Assembly (NCBI GenBank): GCA_028554755.1
Contig: JAPTOF010000005.1
Location: 14,110,001 to 14,174,000, forward strand
Source: Cordia subcordata
Lineage: Eukaryota; Streptophyta; Magnoliopsida; Boraginales; Cordiaceae
Length of the DNA: 64,000 bases
Direction of reading: 5' to 3'
Shown here: positions 12,143 to 24,221 of the stretch, piece after piece
Position numbering within the stretch: position 1 is the stretch's first letter
Layout of the letters: every line of letters begins with the position of its first letter
The notes under the pieces: model-generated
The model's database searches: none
What the model was told of the DNA's origin: nothing
Seen by the model: the letters and a program-made list of their open reading frames with translations, nothing else
Made by a program: the position numbers and the translations under genes

Positions 12143-15100
12143 ACTAGGAAAATTTGCAGAAGTTCTCAGAGCTTCACCTATGATAGAAAAGTTTGTAACA
12201 AACATAACCTTAAGATTTTCCGTGTTAAACTCTTTAACCATTTGGACTCTACATCCTCTCTTTCAGGAGGAAGCATACTAGAAAGGACCAAACTATGTTC
12301 AGACTTCTGCATCTAGGCATGGGAAGACCTCCCTTCTTGGCCTGTCTTATACTGTAGGCTACTTCATCCAGAACCTCCTAAATCTAGTATGTTGGTAGAA
12401 AAGAATATGCATAGGTCTCCACATATATGTTACCCCGAGATATCTAGAACAATACTAATGGTCTACATCCTTTCCACATATATTTAGACGTATTATGAAA
12501 GTGAAAATATTGCTTTCTGGACCATGAAGAAATTCATAGAGAGAATATGATTTGTAGATATTTTCCATTAATTGAATCAACAGGATAGTACAAATATTTA
12601 TAGTTGAGTAGTACAGCTAGTTAGTATCTTCTAGAATTTGTTATAAGCATAACTAACTTTATTAACTACCTGTCCAGCTGTACAATTACTTGTGTTGATT
12701 GCAGTACTCTGCAGACTGTCATATTACAATGTAACTGCCTAACTAACTATTCCATCACTCTAGTGTTCATAATATTGCTCTCTGGCACTACAACTTGAGT
12801 AGCGAATCTCTGTTGGTATTATGATGGATAGGTCATGTATACTCTTGTGGCATCTTCATATTGGCCATAATGTATCTATGGAACAGTCTGATACCGTGCG
12901 TTTCTTTGAGTGTACTTGGTTGACTCAGACATTGTGGTACTTCAGAAAACCAAGTTAATGTCCTCTTTTAATTTTTAATTTTTAATTTTCTTTTTGTGGA
13001 CTTAGAGTTGATGTCTTCCTTGTAGTACATTTTACCATTTTCACATTTCTGATTCTGAACTGTGGAGATTGATCGATATCTTTTCACTAAACTAGCAGAT
13101 GCATTTGAAGATTTTTTCTTATATTAGCTATTTATTGTTGTATTAAACTGCATTTAGTTATACAATGCTCTTTTTGTAGATTCCTTTTTTTTTTTTTTTT
13201 CCTTTAACAAACCCCTACGCCCTGCCCACCCCTTTGTTTTCCATGGGATTTGAGCCCAGGACCTCACTCCTGGAGGAAGTAGTCTCAATCACCTGAGCTA
13301 CCCCTAATCCCTAATGCTTTTTCTTCTAGATGATGAGATTATGTTCAGAAACTTGTTGCCGCTAATGCAGGAATTCATGGGTCGAAATCTTCTTGCGTTA
13401 AATGTTATGTGGAAGTATATGGAGCAGGTAAGCAGAGTAGCTTTCTTTGAGAGTTTAAAAAGGTAGCCCTCATTATTATAGTGTTCCTGCAGACAAGCTT
13501 CTTAGTTGTGTTTTAAAGCCTCATAGAATCAGTAGAATAATATTTTTATGCCAATTTACTATCCGTGACAAATTTGGTGGCAAAAAATTCTCAAATACTT
13601 GAAAAGAAATAGGGCTCTATATCTGGTGTTAAAATTATTTTGTACTTGGTTTTCGAGTTGATACATTGTTAGTTGCACATGTATTTGCCAATCATCATTT
13701 TCCCTAGGAACTAATTTTACTATAAGGTCTAAGATTATTGTCTTTAATTTTCTAATCATATCTAATAACAACTTTTCTTCATTACACCAGTTCTCATAAT
13801 GTAAAAGGCTTAGATATCTTGAGGATTTACACATACTAAATACTAATCATGATAGAAGAGATGGATAGTTGGGGCAAGAATTTTCTTGTATTCTTGTACT
13901 TACTGTCATCCTCTGGTGGATGACTTGAAAGTAGGATTCTTGTTTCAATTCTAAACATTATTCTTGAAGATGCACTTGCGAAATGATAGAAGATCATGCA
14001 TTCTTTCTATTATTGAATTTAAGCTAGTTTTGTATTTTGATGTAGCAAACTTGTATATAATTATCAACTAAAGTATGTTTCCTGTCCTTTCCCAGAAATC
14101 TTTCCCATTAACAGAAGAAGAGTACTTGTTAAGGCTTGATGATGTAGCAAACACATTAAGATGCTGGGGAGCTGTCTCACACATTCGAAATAGCCTTGAA
14201 AAGTTGAAGGAGCGACCTAGGATAGGCAAGGTATTTTTATGTTATTATTCATAAGAAAATGGATGGAGATGGTATATCTAAAAGCAGCAAAAATTTAGAT
14301 TTTTTCCCCTTTCAATTGCAAAACAAATAAAAACAATTACACGATTGCATAGAATTCAAATTTCATAATAGAAGGTCTCGAAATGGTTTCCTTTTCTAAC
14401 TTAATATGAAACTGGCCTGCTGCAACCATGCTTTATGTGAATGTATATCCTGTGTGGCTAATTTATTATGAGATTGTCACAATAACCCATGATGCAGACT
14501 TGTGGAACTTCCATTTTCTAGCATCAAAGGCACACAACTCGTGCACTAGAATAATAATTGAAAGTTAGATAATTTATTCAATGGTATGTAGAAATCAGAA
14601 AAGAAAAGAGAAAAGAGCAAGCATGAGTATAGAAAATATATGTATGTTGAAGACAGTTGGAGCCACCACCAATGGAGGTTCTAAAAGAGTGATTCTGATA
14701 ATGACTACATTTTTGAATTATTGGTTTTTGTGAATACAATAAACTATTTAGCCCTCAAAACTTGGTGACCAAGAGTAGAAAGCTAGACTAATAAGGTAGT
14801 TAGTATACTAAGGGAAACTAACAGAAAAGGAAACGAACTTGATTATTGTCTCAGTTGAGACTATTGCCTAATCTAGTACCATAAAATAAGGAATACGATT
14901 GAAAACCTAAATATACTTCAACAGCCCCCTCAAACTCAAGTTAACAAATAGAGACCAACTTGAGTTTGATAACCAAATTGCTGAGAAGTCTTGGCAATGT
15001 TGGACAAACTGATCCTGGGATAAATTGATTTGAATCAAAATTTGAAGTGAAAAAATGAAAAACCTGGAACAAAAACTTGAAAAGATAGAATGGAAATTGA

Positions 15101-16693
15101 ACTTGAGTAAAGATGTAGCCATAATAGGCTGCCAGGTGGTCACCATGTCTGACCCAAAATGATTGCTTAGTGAATAGAATGGTCATGTAGAAAAAGCAGT
15201 AGGGTGTGATAGCATGGTCATGTAAAAAACAGTGAGGTCAATAAACGACAGCAGTGTTTGACAACATTGTCAAGCAAGTAAATGATAGCAAGGTGTGAGA
15301 ATATAATCATGCAAGTTATGATAGCTGGATGGCAGGATGGTTCACACATGGACAGATGTGTGACAAGACTGGACCAAGAGTCCAACTCTAATACCATGTA
15401 AAAATATAACAGAAAAGAGAAAAGAGCAAGCATAAGGATAGAAAATATATACATGTTGAAAACAGTTGGAGCCACAACTAGCGCTGATTCTAAACGAGAT
15501 TTTGATAATGACTACATTGTGAATCATTGATTTTAGTGAATATAATAGGAGAGCCTATTTATAGGTCTCATAACTTGGTCACTAACAGTAGGACGCTAGA
15601 CTAATAAGGTAACTAATATATATTAAGAAAAACTAACACAAGGAAACAAACTTGTTTATTGCCTAGGTTGAGACTATTGCTTAATCTAATACCATAATCA
15701 TAAGGAATGTTTTTGAAAACCTTCATATACTAAAACAGTAAGAACTAAAGGAACTAGATGTTTTAAGATTGGTTTGCTCTGTTCCTCTAGTTTGCATCAA
15801 CTTCAGACATGTATCATCCAAGTAGAACCCCTGATTTTACGTTTCCAAAAATACTCTGTGATTCAAGAATCCAGTTTCAGTTATACGTGAGAGAAAGTGA
15901 AACATAGTGATAGTGTGTCTTATATATGTATATCTTGAGTATCACATTGTCATGTAATATGTCTCTCTCCCACATTGGATGGGAGACGATATCTTTTCTG
16001 TCCTATACAATAATATTAATAGAGTAGTTAGAAGTATGAAGCCTTTCTTTTCTCCCTCATATGTTTACAGTGTAAATGTATAAGTTGTAACCTAACCCTC
16101 CCCCATACACTCTCACCGCCACGTATGTGAACTGTATGTATAGTTAGGGAAGGGGATGTTTTGCTTTCTACTGCCTCTCAGCTATATGAGTTTTTCATAT
16201 TCAGCTGTTTGCTTGGTTCCGAATCTTTAGTTTTAAAAGGCTTTTCTGTTGTATTGAGTCTATTGGTATAGGATAAAGATAGAAATGGCAATATAATAAG
16301 CTTTCCTAAGGTGTAAATACATTTTTGGGTGAATCTCAGGATTACAAGGAATTATATCACAGAAGGAAGCATACGTACTAAACTAGAACAACCGGAATAT
16401 TGTTGATTCGAAGTATATAGTTTATCTCTGACTTTCATTTGTACTGTTTTTCGCTTCTGTAATCGTTCTTGGAGTTTGACAGGGTTGAATTCATCTGTAT
16501 GGTACATTGCCAGAAATATCAGATAAAGATCAAATATTAATTCACTTTAGCCTACTATCTAATGGTCTATTGTTAGGCTTTCTCAAGTCAAAATATTTAA
16601 TGGTTTTCCTGTTTCATATAACTGCAGGCAGTAAGCATTTTCATAGATATGGATGAGTCAGGAGGCCGTGCAAAGGAATGGATTTACAAGTAG
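9183..16693 (+). CDS. Plastid-targeted DUF3067-family protein (five coding exons)
   Basis: Coding exons 9183-9488, 10579-10713, 13371-13427, 14096-14230 and 16628-16693 join in phase 0 throughout and give 232 residues. Residues 1 to about 70 are rich in Ser, Thr and Arg with few acids, like a plastid transit peptide; an acidic Asp/Ser linker follows. The C-terminal domain has the conserved features of the cyanobacteria/plant DUF3067 family: LIRNKFGRSYDVQL, LALNVMWKYMEQ, SFPLTEEEYLLRLDDVA, the CWGAV stretch, ERPRIGKAVSIFIDMDE and a terminal RAKEWIYK. The function of the family is not established to my knowledge; its cyanobacterial origin suggests a role in photosynthetic biogenesis. The introns carry a tandem duplication (10714-10872), a SINE (13181-13312) and a deleted LTR element (14587-15737). 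The gene appears intact. The family name rests on motif recall, not on a search. Confidence 0.85.
10714..10872. repeat. 79-bp tandem duplication directly after a splice donor
   Basis: The first unit begins at the exon 3 donor of the DUF3067 gene (GTTAAATATTCC) and is repeated immediately. In the second unit the first bases read CATTAAATATTCC, so the donor GT is absent there. The copies differ at only a few sites. Confidence 0.9.
11826..12196. repeat. Tandem duplication of about 170 bp, second copy expanded by a GA microsatellite
   Basis: The phrases GAGAATTAGCTCCAAG, CATATAAAT, ATCTGGCAGAG, GCAAAAGCAAA and GTTCTCAGAGCTTCA occur in the same order in 11835-11990 and 11997-12193. The second copy carries a GA run of about 17 units at 12103-12139. 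It lies in an intron of the DUF3067 gene. Confidence 0.85.
13181..13312 (-). mobile_element. tRNA-derived SINE, copy C
   Basis: On the minus strand the head contains GGGGTAGCTCAGGTGATTGAG (box A-like), followed by CTGGGCTCAAATCCC (box B-like) and a terminal A tract. It is flanked by imperfect direct repeats, AATGCTCTTTTTGTAGA at 13164-13180 and AATGCTTTTTCTTCTAGA at 13313-13330, taken as the target duplication. It lies in DUF3067 intron 3, and the right-hand duplication ends 40 bp before the exon 4 acceptor. Confidence 0.8.
14587..15737 (-). mobile_element. Deleted LTR retroelement with two near-complete LTRs (intron 5 of the DUF3067 gene)
   Basis: Two direct repeats of about 340 bp, 14587-14923 and 15397-15737, both run TGTA...CA on the plus strand and share long blocks (GAAAAGAGCAAGCAT, ACAGTTGGAGCCAC, GTTGAGACTATTGC). 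Next to the right LTR the minus strand reads TGGTATTAGAGTTGGAC, a degenerate initiator-Met-type primer-binding site. Next to the left LTR it reads CTTGAGTTTGAGGGGGC, a polypurine tract. The 473 bp between hold no gag or pol, so the element is non-autonomous or internally deleted. I could not see a target duplication. Confidence 0.82.
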
Positions 16694-17661
16694 ATATCTT
16701 TTATAGGGCTCACCATTAGCTAGCTATAAAAACCTCAAAGCCATTCAACGTTGAAGTGCAACTTGACAGCAGTTGCTCCATCAGTGTGCTTCAAGAGTCG
16801 CGAAACCTGATGATGATCAACTATACTTACACACTGGATTTATGCTCACAAGAAGCAGACCTATTTTATATTCCTTCTTCACCTCTTTTTGCTTTTTCTA
16901 GGAGATGCATGTTGTGGCATGTTACATTCATTCTGTTTTTCTATATTAGTTGTTTCTTTGTAAAGATTTGAAATAACCATTTCTGTTACAGCATAGAATG
17001 GAAAATTCTTTCTTTGAACCCTGCTTTTTCTCCCTTCGAATCAAGCATTCCAGCAATGGAATATCCAATCTGAAACCCATATAGACATATAGTTCTATTT
17101 TTGCATATCTCACACAAAATTCTCAGGAACTAGCATATGAAGTAATTTGAATAATCTTGCATTTGTAGCCAACCATACTAACCTCATCCAATTACAATCT
17201 CTAGTCGTCTAAAATATTGCCCTCTGTGCAAGATTTTGGATTCGTGGGATGCAGAGGATCCTTCACATCTAGCTCCTAGTGATGGACAACAATATTCATC
17301 TGTCATGTCAATTTTGTCCTCCTAGTGATGGACAACAATATTCATCTGTCATGTCAATTTTGTCAAACTTCACCACTTCTTTTAGCATTATATGAGGATA
17401 CAAAATTAAGGATGGGATTCTGCAAGTAATGGAATTCTAGTATAAGGATAAATAATTCAAATGATTAGCATTTTGGATACTAAAGAATGAATTGCAGAGG
17501 GCAGTCTACAAACAGTGTCTTGAGATGGAAAAAGGTGGATAAGCCCATAACTAATCTTAGTTTGCTTTAAGCTTTCTGTGTGCAGACAATTTCACCTAGT
17601 GTCAAGTTTTGTCAAGCATCAAGAACAAGTCAGTATCAAAACCAGGACCAGAAAACTCCAA
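16694..17661. other. Gap between the DUF3067 gene and the PPR pseudogene
   Basis: The first few hundred bases after the DUF3067 stop are presumably its 3' untranslated region. A tandem duplication of about 46 bp (ACAACAATATTCATCTGTCA motif) lies at 17278-17365. I see no coding sequence. Confidence 0.5.
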
Positions 17662-19427
17662 TTAGACACTTAGGCTATCCACAATCATATATACAATTTC
17701 TGACTGGTCATGTGTTTTGTCAAAGGCAATAAATTCGTGTAGTGAACCATCTAGCTCATTCCAGCTACATCCTGGAGCCTTTTCAACTCTCATCCCTTTC
17801 ATTATCTTTCTCACATGAGCTGCCCCTTTCCATTTTTACATGCTGAGTACAAATTTGCCAAAAGCGCATATCTTCAACCATGATAAGGCTGAATCTCAAT
17901 TAGATGTTTCCCTATCAATTCCTCTAACTCATATGCCATGTGAATCTTGCAAGCACCAAACAACACACCCCATACATTAGGAGTAGGCGCTATTGGCATG
18001 TCCTCAATCAACTTTAGAGCCTCTCCCAACATCCCTGCTCAACCAAGAAGATCAACCATACAACCTTGGCAATCAACATTAGGCTGTACTCCATAAATAC
18101 TTGCCATCACTGAAAATAACTGGCGTCCCCCGTCCACAAAGCCTCCATGAGAGCAAGCACTAAGAACCCCTATGAAGGTAACTTCATTTGGTCTAATACC
18201 AAAGCTTAGCATTTGAGAGAAGAGACTCAAGGACCTTGCAGCATCACCGTGCATTGCTAACCTATTGATCATGGCAGTCTATGGGTACATATCCTTGTCA
18301 ATCATCCTCTCGAAAACCAACATTGCCTCCTGAATACATCCACACTTTGAGTACATATCAAACAAAGCAGTGCCAAGCATTGAGTTTATACGTAATCTCC
18401 GCATATTTATTACATGCTTATGAAGCCATCTCCCTTAATGCAATATCCCAAGTCGAGCACAAGCAGTAAGAACACTCGTGATTACGGCTTCATTAGGCTC
18501 AACTTTTTCTACTAACATTTCTTGAAAAGCTAAGAGTGCATCACTATACCTATTACACTGCACATAACCAGCTATTAAAGCACTCCAAGAAACAAAATTC
18601 CTATAAGACATCTCCCTAAAAACTCTAACAGCATCATCAGAGCAGCCGCACTTAGAATACATATGCACAAAAGCACTATCAACATATACATCCCTACACA
18701 CTCTTCCTGATTCTACACAGAATCCATTAATCCACCTGCCAAACCAAACACATCTCAACATCCCAACTGCACAAAAAGCACTCACAATACTCTCATCCCT
18801 AAGAACAACTCTAGTGCTTTCACTGGACGGCCATTTCTAACATACCCATCAATCAATGCAGAGTAACCAACCATATCCTTCTGCAGATTTTCATCGAACA
18901 CTTGGCGAGCAAAGTCAAATGTAACCACTGCTTGCAAACACAGAAACCAATGAGTTCTGCATGAACTGATCAGAACCGAAACCAAGCTTGACTAGAAGTG
19001 TAAAAGCTGAAATGGGTCGTGAGTTTTGGCCTTGAGAAGCAAAGGGAAGGTGTGTTTGTTCGGAAACACACCAGTGCGGCGCGTTTTGACGTAACAAAGA
19101 ATAACATTTTGAGGCATTGAACTAGTGGAGAGTTCTCTGATCAAGTTGTTGTAGGCGTTAATCTTAGGTTGTGGAATTTGGTTGAATAGAGAAGAAGCGT
19201 AAAGACAAGGGAAAGAAGGGAGAGATGTGCAATGAGAGAGCAGCTTGCTGAGTAGTGAAGGGTGGTTTGAAAGACCACAAGTTGTGAGGACGCCATGAAT
19301 TTGCTTGAGATGCTGTAGCTTCCATTTGGTGATGGTGTAAATAGAGCTGAACAACAAGAGATGCAAAGTGTCCTGCAATCTCAAACTCTGAAGCTGTGAA
19401 GATGGTGGCTTTATTTGTAATTGCCAT
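17662..19427 (-). pseudogene. PPR protein pseudogene (PLS/E subgroup)
   Basis: A decayed gene for an organelle RNA-binding pentatricopeptide repeat protein. Reading across frames shows, in order: HLKQIHGVLTTCGL, SAFTLLVKLGFGSDQFMQN, FARQVFDENLQKDMVGYSAL, DVYVDSAFVHMYSKCG, YRNFVSWSALIAGYVQ, PNEAVITSVLTACARLG, PNEVTFIGVLSACSHGGFVD and a degenerate E-type end up to 17662 (APGCSWNELD). At least three frame changes are needed between 19000 and 18780. Three in-frame stops interrupt the main frame at 18435-18437, 18279-18281 and 18039-18041, and more follow in the E region. The presumed start is ATG 19427, but the first part lies in another frame. PPR genes are often intronless, so splicing is an unlikely explanation. 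Not expected to make a working protein. Confidence 0.9.
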
Positions 19428-19644
19428 TGTTGGCTGTTCCTCTTGAGAATGAATTTTAACAAAATTATAAAAATTAATATAATTATTATAGTTATAAAAT
19501 ATAAGCAATTTACAGATGTTACGTGAGCATTCATGATGGATACACGCGGCTTTGGAAAATAGTGGTCGGGTCTATTGTACGTTTGAGCATTTCTTCGAGC
19601 ACCTGGCCTACTTTTCGTCAAACTTCGCAATCACGTCTACTTTG

Positions 19645-19868
19645 AACTTGTTTGGATTGATTTTTTTTTAAGAATAAGTATTTTTTTTCTGAAAATATTA
19701 CATTAAATTTGTAATAACTATTTAATTTGGTGTCCAAAAAAATTGAAATTCTGAAAAAAGCTCAAATATAACTTTTTTAAATGTCAGAATTTTTAGATTC
19801 TAAAAAAAATTATTTTTCAAAAGCTGTTAAACAAAGCTTTTTTGAAAAAAGCCAATCCAAACGAGCCC
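19645..19868. mobile_element. Small inverted-repeat element, family M1
   Basis: The left end AACTTGTTTGGATTGATTTTTT mirrors the right end AAAAAAGCCAATCCAAACGAGCC. It is A/T-rich and non-coding. CTTTG occurs at both edges and could be a short target duplication. It lies just upstream of the PPR pseudogene. Confidence 0.6.
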
Positions 19869-20039
19869 TTTGTTAGGTTGGACTTCAAAAATGTGATTTT
19901 AATGTTTTAGCAGTTGACCAAATTACCCTTTACCTCTCTAGGTCTCTCCTTCCACTAGAGTTGGGCTAGCTGACAAGTTGGGTCAGTCCAGCTCTAACAG
20001 TTTCTTTATTTTTCCTCCTATAATGACTCAAGTCTAACT

Positions 20040-20650
20040 ATTGGTCTGTCACCCTATTTAGTCTAATCAACTAACTCAAAATGCTTAAATTTGTAATGAA
20101 AGTAATAGTGAACCCAAGTGATTATAAAATATTCACACAAATCTTACAATGAATTGATATGGAAGGGCGTTACATGGATTATAATATTCCAGATCAGTTT
20201 GTGGGGTGAACCTGACTCTAATACCACTTGTAATGACCTATGCCTAAATATTGGCCTATCATCACATCCATCTGTAATGACTTACGCCTAATTACTGACT
20301 TATCACCACATTGAACCTAATTAATTTCACCTCTAATGACCTAGGCTTAATTATTGGTCTATCACGAATCTAATCAACTAACCTGAAATGCTTATTCCAG
20401 ATAGAATAGAACCATAATCCAAACAAAATAAATAGAACCATAGTTCAAGACCCGAGGTAGTGTAAAATCTGCTTAGAACCTACTCTGATACCACCTGTAA
20501 CGACCTAGGTTTAACCCCTTTCTTGCTACCTCATTGCGTCTAATCAACTGACTCACAATATTTAAACTTGTAATGATTATAGTAGTGAACCCAAGCTATC
20601 ACAAAGTGCGCATAAATCTCACAAAAAACCAATATAGGAGGATGCTACAT
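20040..20650. repeat. Cluster of dispersed-repeat copies with repeated TGTAA-GACCTA ends
   Basis: Two copies of the 6826-type repeat (about 20045-20165 and 20515-20650) are separated by three short degenerate units built on TAATGACCTA.GCCTAATTATTGG. ATACCACTTGTAATGACCTA and ATACCACCTGTAACGACCTA mark copy edges, resembling LTR ends. The rest of 19870-21640 shows no gene. Confidence 0.5.
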
Positions 20651-21645
20651 AACCAAAAAAGGGGAGGCAACAATCAAATAATAACCATCCCTAGCGGCAT
20701 ATGCTTGCTGTCATACACACAATTGACGTCGGAAGCACCACTTATCTCCTCTCAACCCAAGTCCATCACACTAGCTTTGACATTACTAACTATGGTTGCA
20801 TTTCAAGTCACTTCTTAAATTACAATCCTTTACACTTTCAATTACTTGAATATTGACTTAAGCATTGGAGTTTTTTGGTCAGCAGAACACCTATTTTAAA
20901 GGCTCACTCTCTTATCTTGTGGTCTTGCAAGATGGAATTGTAGATTCTAACATCACATAGTCAATAGGGTAAGTGTCTATTAATATACATCAGGGGCCAA
21001 AATGTCATCAGCTCCATACAAAAAGAGGGGTTAAGTGAAATATTCCCTTTTCTTTTTATTCTTTTTTTGGGAGGGATAGAGCGGTAGGAGCAGGAGCGAG
21101 ATCTTCTCTAGTGTTATAGCGTTACAAGCATGAACTAGTAGTCATAAACTATTTATATTATTTTACCATAGTTCTTTTAACCATTACAATGGTCGAATCT
21201 CACTCATAACAAAGTTTGTCCTGTGGGATCAAGTTGCAAAAGATAACTAGATAGAGAGACAGAAAAAGAGAGCGCTTTAAATTATTGCCATATAAATGAC
21301 AAAATGCTGGAATTTGAACAACTACTTGTAAGCTTTATACACTGAAATCTTCTGATGATTTTTTGCTTCTGTTTCTTTCCTTTTCCTGAGAAAGCCACCT
21401 TCAACTGCCGAGAGATTTGGCTTTCAACCTTCAAGCTTTCCAGCTTATGTGATAGCAACATTTGACTAATTACAGCATGGGTTTAGCCATGTTCAAAAGA
21501 TGATAAACATATATCCAGTTTTATTATCTTGAAAAGAAAGAAAAATAAAAAGGGAAAAGAAAAAAAAAAGAACCAGAGATGGAAAGAAATATATTCTCTT
21601 AAAAGAAGGAAAGAAGAAGAAGCCATGTCTCATTTGTAAAGAGAG

Positions 21646-24061
21646 TCAGCAAAGTCTAGGCAACGCCCTAGTATGACCTGGGGCGATAATGGCGCCACCT
21701 TTCGCCATTCTTGACATCTGACCTTTCATCTCCTTGCAAACCTTTTCCAACTCCACCACCCTCCATTGCATCCTTTTCAGGTTTAGTCTCTTGTCTTCAC
21801 TCTGTTCCGGGGAGCTGCCAGCTTTGCTGCTGTCCAATTTACTGTACAGAACCATTTGCCTGCTACTTGTGCTTGAACTTGAATAATATTCACTCTCCGG
21901 ATTTGGACGCTGAGAAGCAAGCGCTTGAACCGCGATTCTAGGAGGGATCCTAGGATTCTTCGCGAGGTCTTTGCAGGCTTCAAGGCTTATCTTCTCATAA
22001 TTCAGGCATCTGCATATTCTTGATCGTTCCTCTAATGAAAGAGTTGGATGAGACTGCAAAATTTGAACGGTTTACGCATTTAAGGTACGTATTATATACT
22101 TCTGGATGGAAAAAAACTGTACAAGCCTAAAGAAACACAAGAGAGGCAGATGGTAATTGTAAGGTTTTATATACCACAAATAACAGAATATGAAAAATCC
22201 GATTTATTTTTCGCCCTCTTACTTTATATTTTTCCTAAGACTAGCTCCTATTTTTCCAGTCTATATAGTTTCAAAGATACTCTTACGAATTTTTCATTAG
22301 CCTTGAGGATCAAATGTCGAGAAAGAATGATCAAACAAACACTATATAAGTTCACTTCTCCTAAGATAAGCAGATAAACATAGTACACAGCTATGAGATG
22401 AAAATAGCATGTAATTTCTTGTGGTAAATCATTAAGTCACAAAACTAACAAAAGCTCATTTCTTGTGGTGAAAATATTTGTTTGACTATTGAGCACAGTC
22501 AGAGACAGGAAATGACGTCCAGATATGTTCATGTGTTTTTGGTATAAAGTAATTACTTTCCTTTTAATACCCTCTTCACTGAGAAAAGGAGAAAAGAAAA
22601 GGAATTTTGGTAGCACTTTAGAAGAAACAACTGCCAAAAATACATATAAAGTCTGTGTCTTATCTGTTATCTTTTTGTCTTTGCCCAAAAGCATCTGAGC
22701 ATAGATAGATAAGAAAGGAAAAAGAAGAATTTATTGCATGTGAAGCAGTCACCTCAAGATAGATATCAATTGCTCTGTAGACCCCATCAAAGCAATCTCT
22801 TGCACAATCTGGTAAACTCTCTGCCACTCCAAGGAACTTTGAGATTTTTAGGCTCTGGTCAGGAGCTATCTCCCCCAAATACTTATCAACTAAGCTGCCA
22901 AATTTCTTCATCTTCAGCACAGAGATTTCGTCGTGACGAACGAATAATCTAATTAATCTTAGCACAAGATTGACATCATACACGCCCCCATCGCGACCTG
23001 TTATTAACAGATCATCAAGTGATGCCTGGTCAAGCACCCCAGCAATCAATTTCTCCAACCTGGTCCTGGTCTCTCTGCTCAAACCGAAACCGGAAACAAT
23101 TCTCAATACCCAAAACAAAGCTCTGCAAGAAAATGCAGACTTTCCTACCAAAATAACCCCATAAACAGCTGTTTCTGCAATACCACTGTAATCTATTTTC
23201 GGATGCAGATTCGCTTGGCCTTGGACAGCACTCTTTAGGTAATGAAGTAGAAATCTTGTCAAGACTAAATTGTTGTAATCGTTCCCATATCCACCTAAAG
23301 TCTTCACAAATTTCTCTATCATATTTGGAGATAAGATGGTCATATCATCAAACCACCAAGCTGCTTTTCCCGCTGAACTAGGCTTAACAAGTTCAGGAGT
23401 AGTCTTGGACGACAAAGAGAGCCTGAACCCAGACGCAGTTTCCGGTGACGAAGAAGAGGAAGGCGATGAAGCAAGGAGACTTATATCCGAATTCTGCGCA
23501 ATCTTGGCTAACAAAGAAAACATGAGCTTCTGGACAAGGCCACATGAATCTGCACAAGAGAAGAATGACTCAGTGCTCCTGAGACAGGTTAGTATATCAC
23601 CCCAAGACCAGTAAAACATCCCTTCAAGAAAATCCTGAGTCTGCTGCAAGAGATTACAAGTGGACATCTTCTCTGTCATACCAAGAAACACTGCACAGCA
23701 ATGGAGGATACATACATTAGACACTGAGATTGCGATTTCGCCATTGTTGTAACAGAATCTTGAAACCATTTCGAACCCTTCAGGCCCTCCTGGAAAATCA
23801 TCAATATCTATTCCTGAACTTCTAATCTGAGTTATTCTCTTCTCCTGTTTGATTATCCTTCTCAACTTTCCTGAGAATCTTGATATAATCTTCTGCAAAT
23901 TGTTCCAACAGAAAAGAAGATGGAGTTCATAAATTTGGCTGCAACTAAAAATAAATGGCCTGGCATGGCAAGAAAAGTGATACAAATGTTTGGCTTACCT
24001 CATTCACAAAGAAGGTTTGTTGACCATTAATACGGACTTGGAGATCACAGGTCTCTGCCAT
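21646..24061 (-). CDS. NPH3-family BTB protein (At3g22104-like), three exons
   Basis: Predicted CUL3 ubiquitin-ligase adaptor of the NPH3/RPT2-like family, which in plants acts beside phototropins at the plasma membrane and in auxin-linked responses. Exons 23999-24061, 22753-23892 and 21646-22053 join in phase 0 and give 536 residues. Residues 1-100 form a divergent BTB-like region (CDLQVRINGQQTFFVNE, then IDIDDFPGGPEGFEMVSRFCY). A low-complexity Ser linker precedes the NPH3 domain, from WWFDDMTILSP (about residue 200) to about residue 450. Its signature is split by intron 2: ARDCFDGVYRAIDIYLE, then SHPTLSLEERSRICRC. A helical, coiled-coil-like end follows (LKRMQWRVVELEKVCKEMKG, 493-512). The ATG at 24061 is the first Met of the short first exon. 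The closest relative I recall is At3g22104. The frame is intact and the gene is probably functional. Confidence 0.93.
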
Positions 24062-24167
24062 GGCTGCTGCTGCTTTTTTTGCATTGACTGAAAACCAAGA
24101 AACATAGGAGGAACAATGTTCAAGCCTATTGGCTGGCAAGAGCCATGTGAAGCAATTTAATATATAC

Positions 24168-24184
24168 AATATATATATATATAT

Positions 24185-24218
<34 letters not shown>

Positions 24219-24221
24219 ATA
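24168..24221. repeat. AT microsatellite upstream of the NPH3-family gene
   Basis: This nearly pure AT dinucleotide run, with a few GT interruptions, lies about 110 bp upstream of the ATG, in the leader or core promoter of the minus-strand gene. Confidence 0.9.

Noticed and set aside
15218..15527. Minus-strand open frames with hydrophobic products
   Set aside because: They fall across the interior and LTR of a deleted LTR element and show no protein family features.
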